A stretch of 8,866 nt of DNA from Christensenellaceae bacterium. Its GTDB lineage: Bacteria; Bacillota; Clostridia; Christensenellales; Aristaeellaceae. The notes under the pieces were generated by a model that saw only the letters and a list, made by a program, of their open reading frames with translations, was not told the origin of the DNA and searched no databases. Shown piece after piece: positions 1-5,520 of the stretch; the stretch's first letter is position 1; every line of letters begins with the position of its first letter. The DNA is taken from contig JADGQP010000084.1 in assembly GCA_017881705.1 (NCBI GenBank), positions 1 to 8,866 on the forward strand, read 5' to 3'. The position numbers and the translations under genes were made by a program.

Positions 1-308
1 AGAACGCCGTACGGGCCGGAGGCGATTGCCGCGCTATAGATGCGATCGCGCGGGACTATATCGATTCCCAGGGTTATGCGGGGCGTTTCGGGCACGGGCT
101 GGGTCACAGCCTGGGCATCGACATCCATGAAAACCCGCGCCTTAGCCTTACGGCGGAGGGCAAGCTGGAAGAAAACCAGCTGATGACCGTGGAACCCGGC
201 ATATACCTGCCCAACATCGGCGGAGTGCGTATCGAAGATACCGTGGTAGTACAAAAGGACGGCTGCCGCGTACTGACACAGCCGACCAAGGAACTGTTGA
301 TTCTGTAA
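1..308 (+). CDS. Xaa-Pro aminopeptidase-like M24 metallopeptidase (C-terminal part)
   Basis: The gene enters from the left edge; the last 101 codons are visible, read from base 3. The fragment carries the second half of the 'pita-bread' M24 catalytic fold: GHGLGHSLGIDIHE (fragment residues 30-43), VEPGIY (63-68) and GGVRIED (73-79). By homology with E. coli aminopeptidase P, the second His of HGLGH, the Glu of VEPG and the Glu of RIED bind the two metal ions; the two Asp ligands would lie upstream, outside the window. Such enzymes remove an N-terminal residue preceding proline from cytoplasmic peptides. The stop is 29 bases before efp, and a peptidase of this type directly upstream of efp is a common Bacillota arrangement, so co-transcription is likely. 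The motifs do not fully separate Xaa-Pro aminopeptidase from Xaa-Pro dipeptidase; methionine aminopeptidase is less likely from context. Confidence 0.9.
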   Translation, partial: NAVRAGGDCRAIDAIARDYIDSQGYAGRFGHGLGHSLGIDIHENPRLSLTAEGKLEENQLMTVEPGIYLPNIGGVRIEDTVVVQKDGCRVLTQPTKELLIL

Positions 309-337
309 TTTGATCAATACGAACGGAGGAACAACCA

Positions 338-895
338 ATGATTACGGCAGGCGAGTTCAGGAAGGGCGTCACCATGGAGTGGGACGGCGGCGTATGGATC
401 GTCGTTGATTTCCAACATGTGAAACCGGGCAAGGGCGCGGCGTTCGTGCGCACCAAAATTAAAAACGTCATGACGGGCGCTGTGGTGGAGCGTACTTTCA
501 ACCCCACGGATAAAATGCCCCGCGCCGTAGTGGAAACCAAGGAAATGCAGTATGTGTACGTCGATGGTGGCTTGTACTACTTTATGGATCTGGATACCTA
601 CGAGCAGGTTCCCATGAACAAAGAGAGCGTGGAGGACGCGATCCCCTACGTGAAGGAAGGCACCAACGTAACGGTGAAGTTCTTTAAAGGCGCTCCGTTC
701 AGCGTGGCCGCCCCCAACTTTGTGGAATTGCTGATTACCAACACCGAGCCCGGCTATAAGGGCGATACTGCCAGCAACACCAACAAGCCCGCCACCGTGG
801 AAACAGGCTACACCCTCCAGGTGCCGCTGTTTATTAACACCGGGGATCGCATCCGCATTGATACCCGCATCGGCGAGTATATGGAGCGCTGCTGA
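338..895 (+). CDS. efp: Elongation factor P
   Basis: The 185-residue product has the normal length for EF-P, the factor that binds between the ribosomal P and E sites and rescues ribosomes stalled at consecutive prolines. It has the expected three beta-barrel domains: a KOW-like domain (about 1-63), a central OB domain (about 65-125) and a C-terminal OB domain (about 128-185) containing the family signature around GYTLQVPLFINTGDRIRIDT. The tip of the first domain is KPGKGAAF (29-36). Lys32 aligns with the modified lysine, which carries 5-aminopentanol in Bacillus subtilis; EpmA-type beta-lysylation belongs to a different modification route, and no modification gene lies in this window. A GGAGG site (325-329) stands eight bases before the ATG. 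It follows the M24 peptidase by 29 bases and probably shares its transcript. Confidence 0.97.
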   Translation: MITAGEFRKGVTMEWDGGVWIVVDFQHVKPGKGAAFVRTKIKNVMTGAVVERTFNPTDKMPRAVVETKEMQYVYVDGGLYYFMDLDTYEQVPMNKESVEDAIPYVKEGTNVTVKFFKGAPFSVAAPNFVELLITNTEPGYKGDTASNTNKPATVETGYTLQVPLFINTGDRIRIDTRIGEYMERC

Positions 896-958
896 TCGCC
901 CCTCCTGTGCCTTGGCCGCATCTGGCCCGCGCGCCATTCTCTCCCGTTCCACCGACGT

Positions 959-978
959 CCCCGCCGCCCTTGGCGGGG
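959..978 (+). other. Hairpin just upstream of a ribosome binding site
   Basis: CCCCGCC (959-965) and GGCGGGG (972-978) form a perfect seven-pair GC stem with loop GCCCTT. No T-run follows, so it is not a standard intrinsic terminator. It ends immediately before the purine-rich stretch GAAAGGA (979-985) that acts as ribosome binding site for the gene starting at 992. Inference: it may stabilise the transcript end after efp or limit ribosome access to the downstream gene. Confidence 0.5.
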
Positions 979-991
979 GAAAGGAAATCGT

Positions 992-1435
992 ATGAGCAGT
1001 ATTACGGATCGTACCGCCTACCTGCGCGGCCTTGCGGAAGGGCTGAAACTGGACAAAGACAAAGATGAAAACCGTCTGATGCTGGAGATGCTCGCCGTTA
1101 TGGACGAGATGGCGCAAAAGATCAAGGACGTCGAGGAAGACGTGGATGAGATGAACGAGTATGTGGAATCCATCGACGACGACCTGGGCGACATTGAGGA
1201 CGCGCTTTTTGGCGAGGATGAAGAGTGCGACGACGACGATGACGAGGAAAGCGACGAGGGCGAAGAGGAGTTCGACGAGAACGAAGAGCTGTCCTTCGAT
1301 TGCCCCCATTGCGGGAAAACCATGCAGATTAAGGCCGCGGACATCGATTTTGACGAAAGCCCGCTGTGCCCCAACTGTCATAAACCCTTCTTCCCCGACG
1401 TAACGGACGGCAGCGAACCCAAAGACGACAAGTAA
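992..1435 (+). CDS. Acidic coiled-coil protein with C-terminal zinc ribbon (CD1247 N-terminal-domain type)
   Basis: The 147-residue protein has three visible parts. Residues 1-30 (ITDRTAYLRGLAEGLKLD, then a charged stretch) resemble the N-terminal domain of small clostridial proteins named after C. difficile CD1247. Residues about 31-70 are heptad-like and probably a coiled coil. Residues 72-100 are almost all Asp and Glu. Residues 104-129 hold CPHC and CPNC, four cysteines spaced to bind one zinc ion as a ribbon. There is no signal peptide or membrane segment, so it should be cytosolic. Function is unknown to me; the zinc ribbon and acidic linker suggest binding to nucleic acid, ribosome or RNA polymerase, but that is inference. 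The ATG is preceded by AAAGGA (980-985). It lies 96 bases after efp in the same direction, so it may be read through from the efp transcript. Confidence 0.8.
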   Translation: MSSITDRTAYLRGLAEGLKLDKDKDENRLMLEMLAVMDEMAQKIKDVEEDVDEMNEYVESIDDDLGDIEDALFGEDEECDDDDDEESDEGEEEFDENEELSFDCPHCGKTMQIKAADIDFDESPLCPNCHKPFFPDVTDGSEPKDDK

Positions 1436-1465
1436 ACGTTCGTCGTATACTCTTGCTTTTACTTT

Positions 1466-1530
1466 GCCCCGCCCACGGAGGGTCGCCCGCGCTTCAATAC
1501 GCGATGGCGCATCTCCGCGCGCGGGGCTTT
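1466..1530 (+). terminator. Long nested hairpin, possible terminator after the zinc-ribbon gene
   Basis: Four helices stack in one arm: GCCCCGC (1466-1472) with GCGGGGC (1521-1527), CGGAG (1476-1480) with CTCCG (1513-1517), CGCC (1484-1487) with GGCG (1506-1509), and CGCG (1488-1491) with CGCG (1500-1503), closing an eight-base loop. Only TTT follows directly (1528-1530), then GTGGTTT, so the T-run is weak. It sits 30 bases after the stop codon and before the next promoter, where a terminator is expected. It could instead be a processed RNA end or a dispersed palindromic element. Confidence 0.5.
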
Positions 1531-1597
1531 GTGGTTTCACGGTGAACACTGTATAGCCGGAGACACAGCCTTTTTCACGTTCTAACGCGCATGCGGG

Positions 1598-1626
1598 TTT
1601 ACATTTCACATCGAACCCGTTATAAT
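1598..1626 (+). promoter_or_regulatory. Sigma-A promoter for the ECF transporter-coaX-hom operon
   Basis: TTTACA (1598-1603) is a near-consensus -35, followed after exactly 17 bases by TATAAT (1621-1626), a perfect -10. Transcription should begin near 1633, leaving a leader of about 125 nt before the ATG at 1759. This is the strongest promoter match in the window. Confidence 0.85.
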
Positions 1627-1632
1627 AGGTTT

Positions 1633-1758
1633 TTAAGAGCTGCGCCGATACCTTCGGGGTCGGACGCGCGAGGCTCTGCGCCCCATAGGTCATGCCGGGA
1701 ACGCCGGCGGTCGTCTAATGTCGGGTATCCTGTGTGAACTCGAACGGAGGAAAAAACC
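1633..1758 (+). promoter_or_regulatory. Structured 5' leader, candidate cis-regulatory RNA
   Basis: Between the predicted start of transcription and the ECF gene lies a leader that folds well by hand. The first arm pairs AGAGC (1636-1640) with GCTCT (1673-1677), then GCGC (1642-1645) with GCGC (1666-1669), CGA (1646-1648) with TCG (1660-1662), and CC/GG around a TTCG tetraloop (1651-1658). A second domain pairs CATAGG (1684-1689) with CCTGTG (1729-1734) and encloses GCCGG (1694-1698) with CCGGC (1704-1708). The tetraloop strand CCTTCG (1651-1656) could alternatively pair with the ribosome binding site CGGAGG (1745-1750). I see no T-box GGTGG-type motif and nothing I recognise as a folate, TPP, FMN or cobalamin riboswitch. 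Regulation by a CoA-pathway or amino acid signal is speculation. Confidence 0.4.
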
Positions 1759-2475
1759 ATGAAAAACCAAATCGGTAACTCTGCTTCTTCCCGTGCTATC
1801 CGTCGTATGGTAATCACCGCCATGTTTGCGGCAATTACCGCCCTGCTTACCTTTACGCCCATCGGCATGATCACGCTGCCACCTCCGCTGCCAGCGGTTA
1901 CGCTGGTGCATCTGCCCGTTATCCTCGCAGCCCTGGTGGAAGGCCCGTTGGTGGGCGTGGTCGTGGGTCTGGTATTCGGCCTGTGCAGCCTCATCCGCGC
2001 GTGGGGCTCGGGCATGGTGGGGCTTACGCTGTTTTTCCGCAATCCCCTCGTAAGCGTGCTTCCACGTATGATCATCCCGCTGACCGCCTGGGGCTTTTAC
2101 ACGCTATGGCACAGGCTCATCAAGCGCGAGGGCGCGGCGGACAAGCTTGGCGCGGCGATCGCTTCCGTGGCAGGAGCGCTGACCAACACGGTGCTCTGCC
2201 TTGGGATGATCTTTCTGTTATATGGCAACGACCTGACCGTGCTGGTTAACAACCTGATCTCCGCAGGCAACGCAGGAGCGGTTTACCAGAACAACGCGGG
2301 CGCTTGGCTGGTGGTGCTCGTAGGGCTGCCCAACGGGCTAGCCGAGGCGGCCGTGGCCACCGTACTGGTGCCGATGGTGAAAATCGCCGTGGACGCGGCT
2401 AACCGCCGCGGTCGGCATAAAGGGAAAGCGCCGTTGAAGGCTCCAGCTGCCGAGCCGGATGGTGAAAACGGATAA
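1759..2475 (+). CDS. ECF transporter S component, probably for pantothenate
   Basis: This 238-residue membrane protein is the substrate-binding subunit of an energy-coupling factor vitamin importer. About six hydrophobic segments are visible: roughly 15-36, 44-61, 63-80, 88-116, 130-154 and 182-212. The first contains small-residue spacing (AMFAAITALL, 21-30) like the AxxxA motif by which S components contact EcfT. LVHLPVILAALVEGP (49-63) and GLVFGLCSLI (70-79) are typical of the general ECF S-component family. The C-terminal tail from 215 is basic, then acidic, and cytosolic. No ATPase or EcfT gene is nearby, as expected for a group II system with a shared energy module. Substrate is inferred only from coaX 50 bases downstream, which points to pantothenate (PanT-like). 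GGAGG (1746-1750) precedes the ATG by eight bases. Confidence 0.85.
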   Translation: MKNQIGNSASSRAIRRMVITAMFAAITALLTFTPIGMITLPPPLPAVTLVHLPVILAALVEGPLVGVVVGLVFGLCSLIRAWGSGMVGLTLFFRNPLVSVLPRMIIPLTAWGFYTLWHRLIKREGAADKLGAAIASVAGALTNTVLCLGMIFLLYGNDLTVLVNNLISAGNAGAVYQNNAGAWLVVLVGLPNGLAEAAVATVLVPMVKIAVDAANRRGRHKGKAPLKAPAAEPDGENG

Positions 2476-2525
2476 CCGACGCAAAGCCCAGCAGGGGCGA
2501 GCGGCATTGTAAAGGAGAACCCGCC

Positions 2526-3293
2526 ATGATCTTTACCATGGACGTTGGAAATACTAACATTAAAACAGCTCTGTTCGAAGGAAGCGAAATGGTGAAATAC
2601 TGGCGGATCTCCACCAGCAAAACCTATACATCCGACGAATACGGCATTTTGCTGGCAAATCTGTTCGCGTACGAGGGCGTCAGCATGCGGGACGTTTCCG
2701 GCGTGGTCATCTCCAGCGTCGTGCCGACGATCAACTTTACGATCGAGCATATGTGCAAAAACTATTTTGGCATGGCTCCCATGATGGTGGAACCGGGGAT
2801 CAAGACCGGCATCAACCTGAAATACGAAAACCCCCGGGAACTGGGCAGCGACCGCATCGCTAACGCCGTGGCGGCCTACGATCAATACGGCGGGCCCTGT
2901 ATATTCATCGATTTCGGCACCGCGACCACGTTTGGCGCGCTGGATGCGAAAGCCAATTTTCTGGGCGGCTGCATCTGCCCGGGCATCAAGCTGGCCAGCG
3001 AGGCGCTGGTGGGGCTTACGGCCAAGTTGCCGCGTTTTGAGCTGGTGAAGCCCCCCACCGTCATCGGCCGAACAACCGTGACCAACCTGCAGGCGGGTTT
3101 GATTTACGGCTATATCGGGCAGGTAGATTATCTGGTGAAGAAAATCCGCGCGGAGATCAACGCGCCCGACGCCTTTGTGGTCGCCACAGGCGGTATGGCT
3201 GTGCTGGTGGCGCAGGAGGACAGCAGCATCAATAAGCTGGACGGCCTGCTGACGCTCAAGGGACTTCGGATTTTATACGAGCGCAACCGCTGA
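2526..3293 (+). CDS. coaX: Type III pantothenate kinase
   Basis: The enzyme phosphorylates pantothenate to 4'-phosphopantothenate, the first committed step of coenzyme A synthesis, in the cytosol. The 255-residue length is normal. It belongs to the ASKHA superfamily: the phosphate-binding loop DVGNTN (6-11), the ELGSDR motif with catalytic Asp109, the second phosphate motif DFGTATT (129-135), GGCICPG (147-153) and the C-terminal ATGGMA (220-225) are all present. Type III enzymes use a monovalent cation such as potassium, have high Km for ATP, and are not feedback-inhibited by CoA, so control at uptake or transcription would matter here. AAAGGAG (2511-2517) lies eight bases before the ATG. The stop is a tandem TGA-TAA, and hom begins within 16 bases, so the genes share one transcript. 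Confidence 0.96.
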   Translation: MIFTMDVGNTNIKTALFEGSEMVKYWRISTSKTYTSDEYGILLANLFAYEGVSMRDVSGVVISSVVPTINFTIEHMCKNYFGMAPMMVEPGIKTGINLKYENPRELGSDRIANAVAAYDQYGGPCIFIDFGTATTFGALDAKANFLGGCICPGIKLASEALVGLTAKLPRFELVKPPTVIGRTTVTNLQAGLIYGYIGQVDYLVKKIRAEINAPDAFVVATGGMAVLVAQEDSSINKLDGLLTLKGLRILYERNR

Positions 3294-3308
3294 TAAGGAG
3301 TTATGGCC

Positions 3309-4592
3309 ATGACCAAAAATATCACTATCGGTTTTCTGGGCTGCGGCAATGTTGGCAGCGGCGTGTGGCGATTGCTGGAGGGTTTCGGCGCGGATATTGA
3401 GCACCGCGCGGGCCTGCGTTTTCATATTAAAAAAGTGCTGGTGCGTGACCTGGCAAAAAAACGCGACATCCAGTTTCCTCAAGGCGTGCTGACCGATCGC
3501 CCTGAGGATGTGCTGGAGGATCCGGAGATCCGTATCGTCGTGGAATTTCTGGGTGGCGAGGAGCCGGCGTATTCGTTGATGCTGCGCGCGCTTAGCGCTG
3601 GGAAAACGGTGGTTACGGCCAACAAAGTCGCCTTTGCCCTGCATTGGCACGAGCTGCAAAAGGCGGCCAAAGCGCACGGCGTGGGGCTGTATTACGAGGC
3701 GGCGGTATGCGGCGCTATCCCCATTATCCACGCACTGGAAGAAAGCCTGCAGGCCAACCGTATCGATAAGATTTACGGTATCGTCAACGGCACCACCAAT
3801 TATATTTTGTCGCGCATGAGCAAAAACAACGAAGAATACGAACCCGTACTGCGCGACGCGCAGCGCCTGGGCTTGGCCGAGCCGGACCCCGCCGCCGACG
3901 TGGAAGGGCTGGACGCCGCCTATAAGCTGAGCATTCTGGCGTCGCTGGCTTTTCACGGCCGCGTGCCTTTTGAGGATGTGTATATCGAAGGCATCACGCA
4001 CATCAGCACCGAGGATATCCGCTGCGGTCAGGAGCTGGGGTATACGCTTAAACTGCTGGCAATCGCCAAGCGCAACGGGCTGGATGTGGAAACGCGCGTT
4101 CATCCCACTTTTATTGCCAGCGACCATCCGCTGGCGAACGTGAGCGGCTCGTTTAACGCCGTGTACCTGCACGGCCATGCCTGCAAGGAAATGATGTTTT
4201 TGGGCCGCGGCGCCGGAGACATGCCTACGGCCAGCGCCATCGTGAGTGATCTGGAACGCGCGGCGACGACCTGCCAGCACCTGTACCCGACGTTTGAAAA
4301 CGAACTGAATCCCACAGTTGCGCTGCGCAATAATACGGACTGGCAATGTCCCTTTTATATCCGTATGCTCGCCCAGGACGAACCGGGCGTGCTGAGCCGC
4401 ATCGCTAAATGCTTCGCCGATGAAAACGTGAGTATCGCCGCCGTGCAGCAAAAAGGCGAACGGAAAAACGGGTGCGTTACTCTGGTGGTGATTACCCACA
4501 CCGCGAGCGAAAAAGCACTGCAGCGCGCCGTAAAAGCGCTGAATGGCGACTTTGCCACGCTGGAAAGCATTATCCGAGTGGAGCAGGAATAA
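3309..4592 (+). CDS. hom: Homoserine dehydrogenase with ACT domain
   Basis: The enzyme reduces L-aspartate-4-semialdehyde to homoserine with NAD(P)H, the branch toward threonine and methionine. Numbered from the chosen start (427 residues): the Rossmann motif GFLGCGNVG (8-16); TANK with the conserved Lys106; NGTTNY (160-165); and DVEGLDAAYK (197-206), whose Asp202 and Lys206 match the catalytic pair. Residues about 348-427 (YIRMLAQDEPGVLSRIA onward) form an ACT domain, usually the site of threonine feedback inhibition. Two ATGs are possible: 3303 and 3309. AAGGAG (3295-3300) is only two bases from the first but eight from the second, as in the neighbouring genes, so 3309 is preferred; the alternative adds two residues. 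It overlaps no neighbour and closes the operon with coaX. Confidence 0.95.
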   Translation: MTKNITIGFLGCGNVGSGVWRLLEGFGADIEHRAGLRFHIKKVLVRDLAKKRDIQFPQGVLTDRPEDVLEDPEIRIVVEFLGGEEPAYSLMLRALSAGKTVVTANKVAFALHWHELQKAAKAHGVGLYYEAAVCGAIPIIHALEESLQANRIDKIYGIVNGTTNYILSRMSKNNEEYEPVLRDAQRLGLAEPDPAADVEGLDAAYKLSILASLAFHGRVPFEDVYIEGITHISTEDIRCGQELGYTLKLLAIAKRNGLDVETRVHPTFIASDHPLANVSGSFNAVYLHGHACKEMMFLGRGAGDMPTASAIVSDLERAATTCQHLYPTFENELNPTVALRNNTDWQCPFYIRMLAQDEPGVLSRIAKCFADENVSIAAVQQKGERKNGCVTLVVITHTASEKALQRAVKALNGDFATLESIIRVEQE

Positions 4593-4606
4593 CGGCGACT
4601 GCCGTG

Positions 4607-4658
4607 AAAACCGCATACGCCTCGACCCGCCGCCATCAGTGGGTCGTGTGGCGGTTTT
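4607..4658 (+). terminator. Intrinsic terminator after hom
   Basis: AAAACCGC (4607-4614) pairs with GCGGTTTT (4651-4658), with an inner helix CGACCC (4623-4628)/GGGTCG (4641-4646). An alternative fold pairs CCGCCA (4630-4635) with TGGCGG (4649-4654), directly followed by TTTT (4655-4658), then GTGCTTT. Either gives a GC stem and a T-run 15 or more bases past the hom stop. Confidence 0.75.
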
Positions 4659-4685
4659 GTGCTTTATCAGGTTTCATGGTATAAT
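4657..4685 (+). promoter_or_regulatory. Extended -10 promoter for plsY
   Basis: TATAAT (4680-4685) is a perfect -10 preceded by TGG (4677-4679), giving the extended -10 form TGNTATAAT. Seventeen bases upstream is TTGTGC (4657-4662), a -35 with three consensus bases that overlaps the T-run of the hom terminator. Start of transcription is expected near 4692, about 33 bases before the plsY ATG. Confidence 0.75.
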
Positions 4686-4724
4686 AAATAGGTTGATAAC
4701 CATACAGCGTGTAAGGAGACGACT

Positions 4725-5366
4725 ATGCGAGAAATCCTTTTATCGTTAGCGGCCGCGGCGATCGGCTACCTGCTGGGAAGTTTTTCCACAGGTATCCTGG
4801 TCAGCAGCCGCGCGGGGGTGAATATCCGCACCGTGGGCAGCCACAACACAGGCGCGAGCAACGTGCTGCGTGTGCTGGGGCTGCGCAAGGGGCTGGTCAC
4901 TTTTCTAGGCGATTTTATCAAAGCCACGCTGGCCTGCTGGCTGGGTAGCCTCTTGCTGCCGAACGTGACGTACGGCTTTGCGGGTTACGGCGCCATGCTG
5001 GGTGGGCTGTTCGCGGTAATCGGGCACAACTGGCCCTGCTTTTTTGGTTTCAAGGGCGGCAAAGGCGTGGCGTGCTCGGCTGCGGTGATTTTTTTCGTGA
5101 ATCCCCTCTGGGGTATTGTTTCTATCGCCGTGTGCGTGGCGGTGATTGCCGCCACACGCTACATCAGCCTGGGCAGTATGATGATGCTGTTTTGTTATCT
5201 GGTGCTGATGACGGCTACGCATATGGGCAACTGGTTTGTTTTCGGTTTTGCCGCGCTGCTGTTTGCCATGGTGGTGGTGCGCCACCGTGCCAATATCGTG
5301 AGGTTGCTGAATGGCACGGAAAACAAGATCGGTAAAAAAGCGGACGCAAGCGAGAAAAAAGGATAA
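4725..5366 (+). CDS. plsY: Glycerol-3-phosphate acyltransferase (acyl-phosphate dependent)
   Basis: PlsY transfers an acyl group from acyl-phosphate (made by PlsX) to the 1-position of glycerol-3-phosphate, giving lysophosphatidic acid, the first membrane step of phospholipid synthesis in most Gram-positive bacteria. The 213-residue protein is hydrophobic, with segments near 4-27, 55-78, 86-100, 115-145, and 150-185. The three family motifs appear in order: GSHNTGASN (38-46), GHNWPCFFGFKGGKGVA (100-116) and RHRANIVRLLNGTENKIG (186-203). Motif 1 is more often written SGNxGxTN; here His40 stands where Gly is usual. A lysine-rich tail ends the protein. AAGGAG (4713-4718) lies six bases before the ATG. 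It is a single-gene transcript, without the der or gpsA neighbours seen in other Bacillota. Confidence 0.95.
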   Translation: MREILLSLAAAAIGYLLGSFSTGILVSSRAGVNIRTVGSHNTGASNVLRVLGLRKGLVTFLGDFIKATLACWLGSLLLPNVTYGFAGYGAMLGGLFAVIGHNWPCFFGFKGGKGVACSAAVIFFVNPLWGIVSIAVCVAVIAATRYISLGSMMMLFCYLVLMTATHMGNWFVFGFAALLFAMVVVRHRANIVRLLNGTENKIGKKADASEKKG

Positions 5367-5389
5367 TTTTGTACAAACAGGGGATAACC

Positions 5390-5419
5390 AAAAAGGCGGG
5401 CCGATCGGCTCGCCTTTTT
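5390..5419 (+). terminator. Bidirectional intrinsic terminator between plsY and queA
   Basis: Bases 5390-5402 pair without a gap with 5407-5419 around the loop GATC: an A-run, GGCG, then GGCC on one side, and GGCT, CGCC and a T-run on the other, with one G-T wobble. With A-runs and T-runs flanking a GC core it can end plsY transcripts on the plus strand and the queA operon on the minus strand. It begins 24 bases after the plsY stop. Confidence 0.9.
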
Positions 5420-5520
5420 GATTAAAACTCATTTTTACAGAAAGCGTCGGAAAGCCGAAGTCCTCTGATCGCATTTGCCTCGCTCCGCTTTGCGTGTTCG
5501 CTGCGCCAATACTGCAAAAG

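Noticed and set aside
896..958. Possible small gene or promoter between efp and the zinc-ribbon gene
   Set aside because: No start codon with a ribosome binding site and no -35/-10 pair is visible; only the hairpin at 959-978 is supportable.
1535..1580. Short palindrome TTCACGGTGAA and a weak hairpin followed by TTTTT at 1571-1575
   Set aside because: The helices are only four to five pairs with large loops. It might be a second weak terminator or an operator for the promoter at 1598, but nothing beyond the symmetry supports either.
314..1693. Minus-strand open frame of 459 codons opposite efp and the zinc-ribbon gene
   Set aside because: It spans two well-supported plus-strand genes and their spacer, has no recognisable domain, and is explained by GC-biased codon use leaving few stops on the opposite strand.
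1633..1758. T-box or known vitamin riboswitch in the leader of the ECF gene
   Set aside because: No T-box antiterminator motif, and I could not match the conserved cores of THF, TPP, FMN or cobalamin riboswitches by eye; left as an unassigned structured leader.
2283..2885. Minus-strand open frame of 200 codons across the ECF gene and coaX
   Set aside because: It crosses the boundary between two real genes and carries no motif.
3273..4616. Minus-strand open frame of 447 codons opposite hom
   Set aside because: It exactly shadows hom, a clear homoserine dehydrogenase; its translation is low-complexity in Gln, His, Ala and Arg and shows no family motif.
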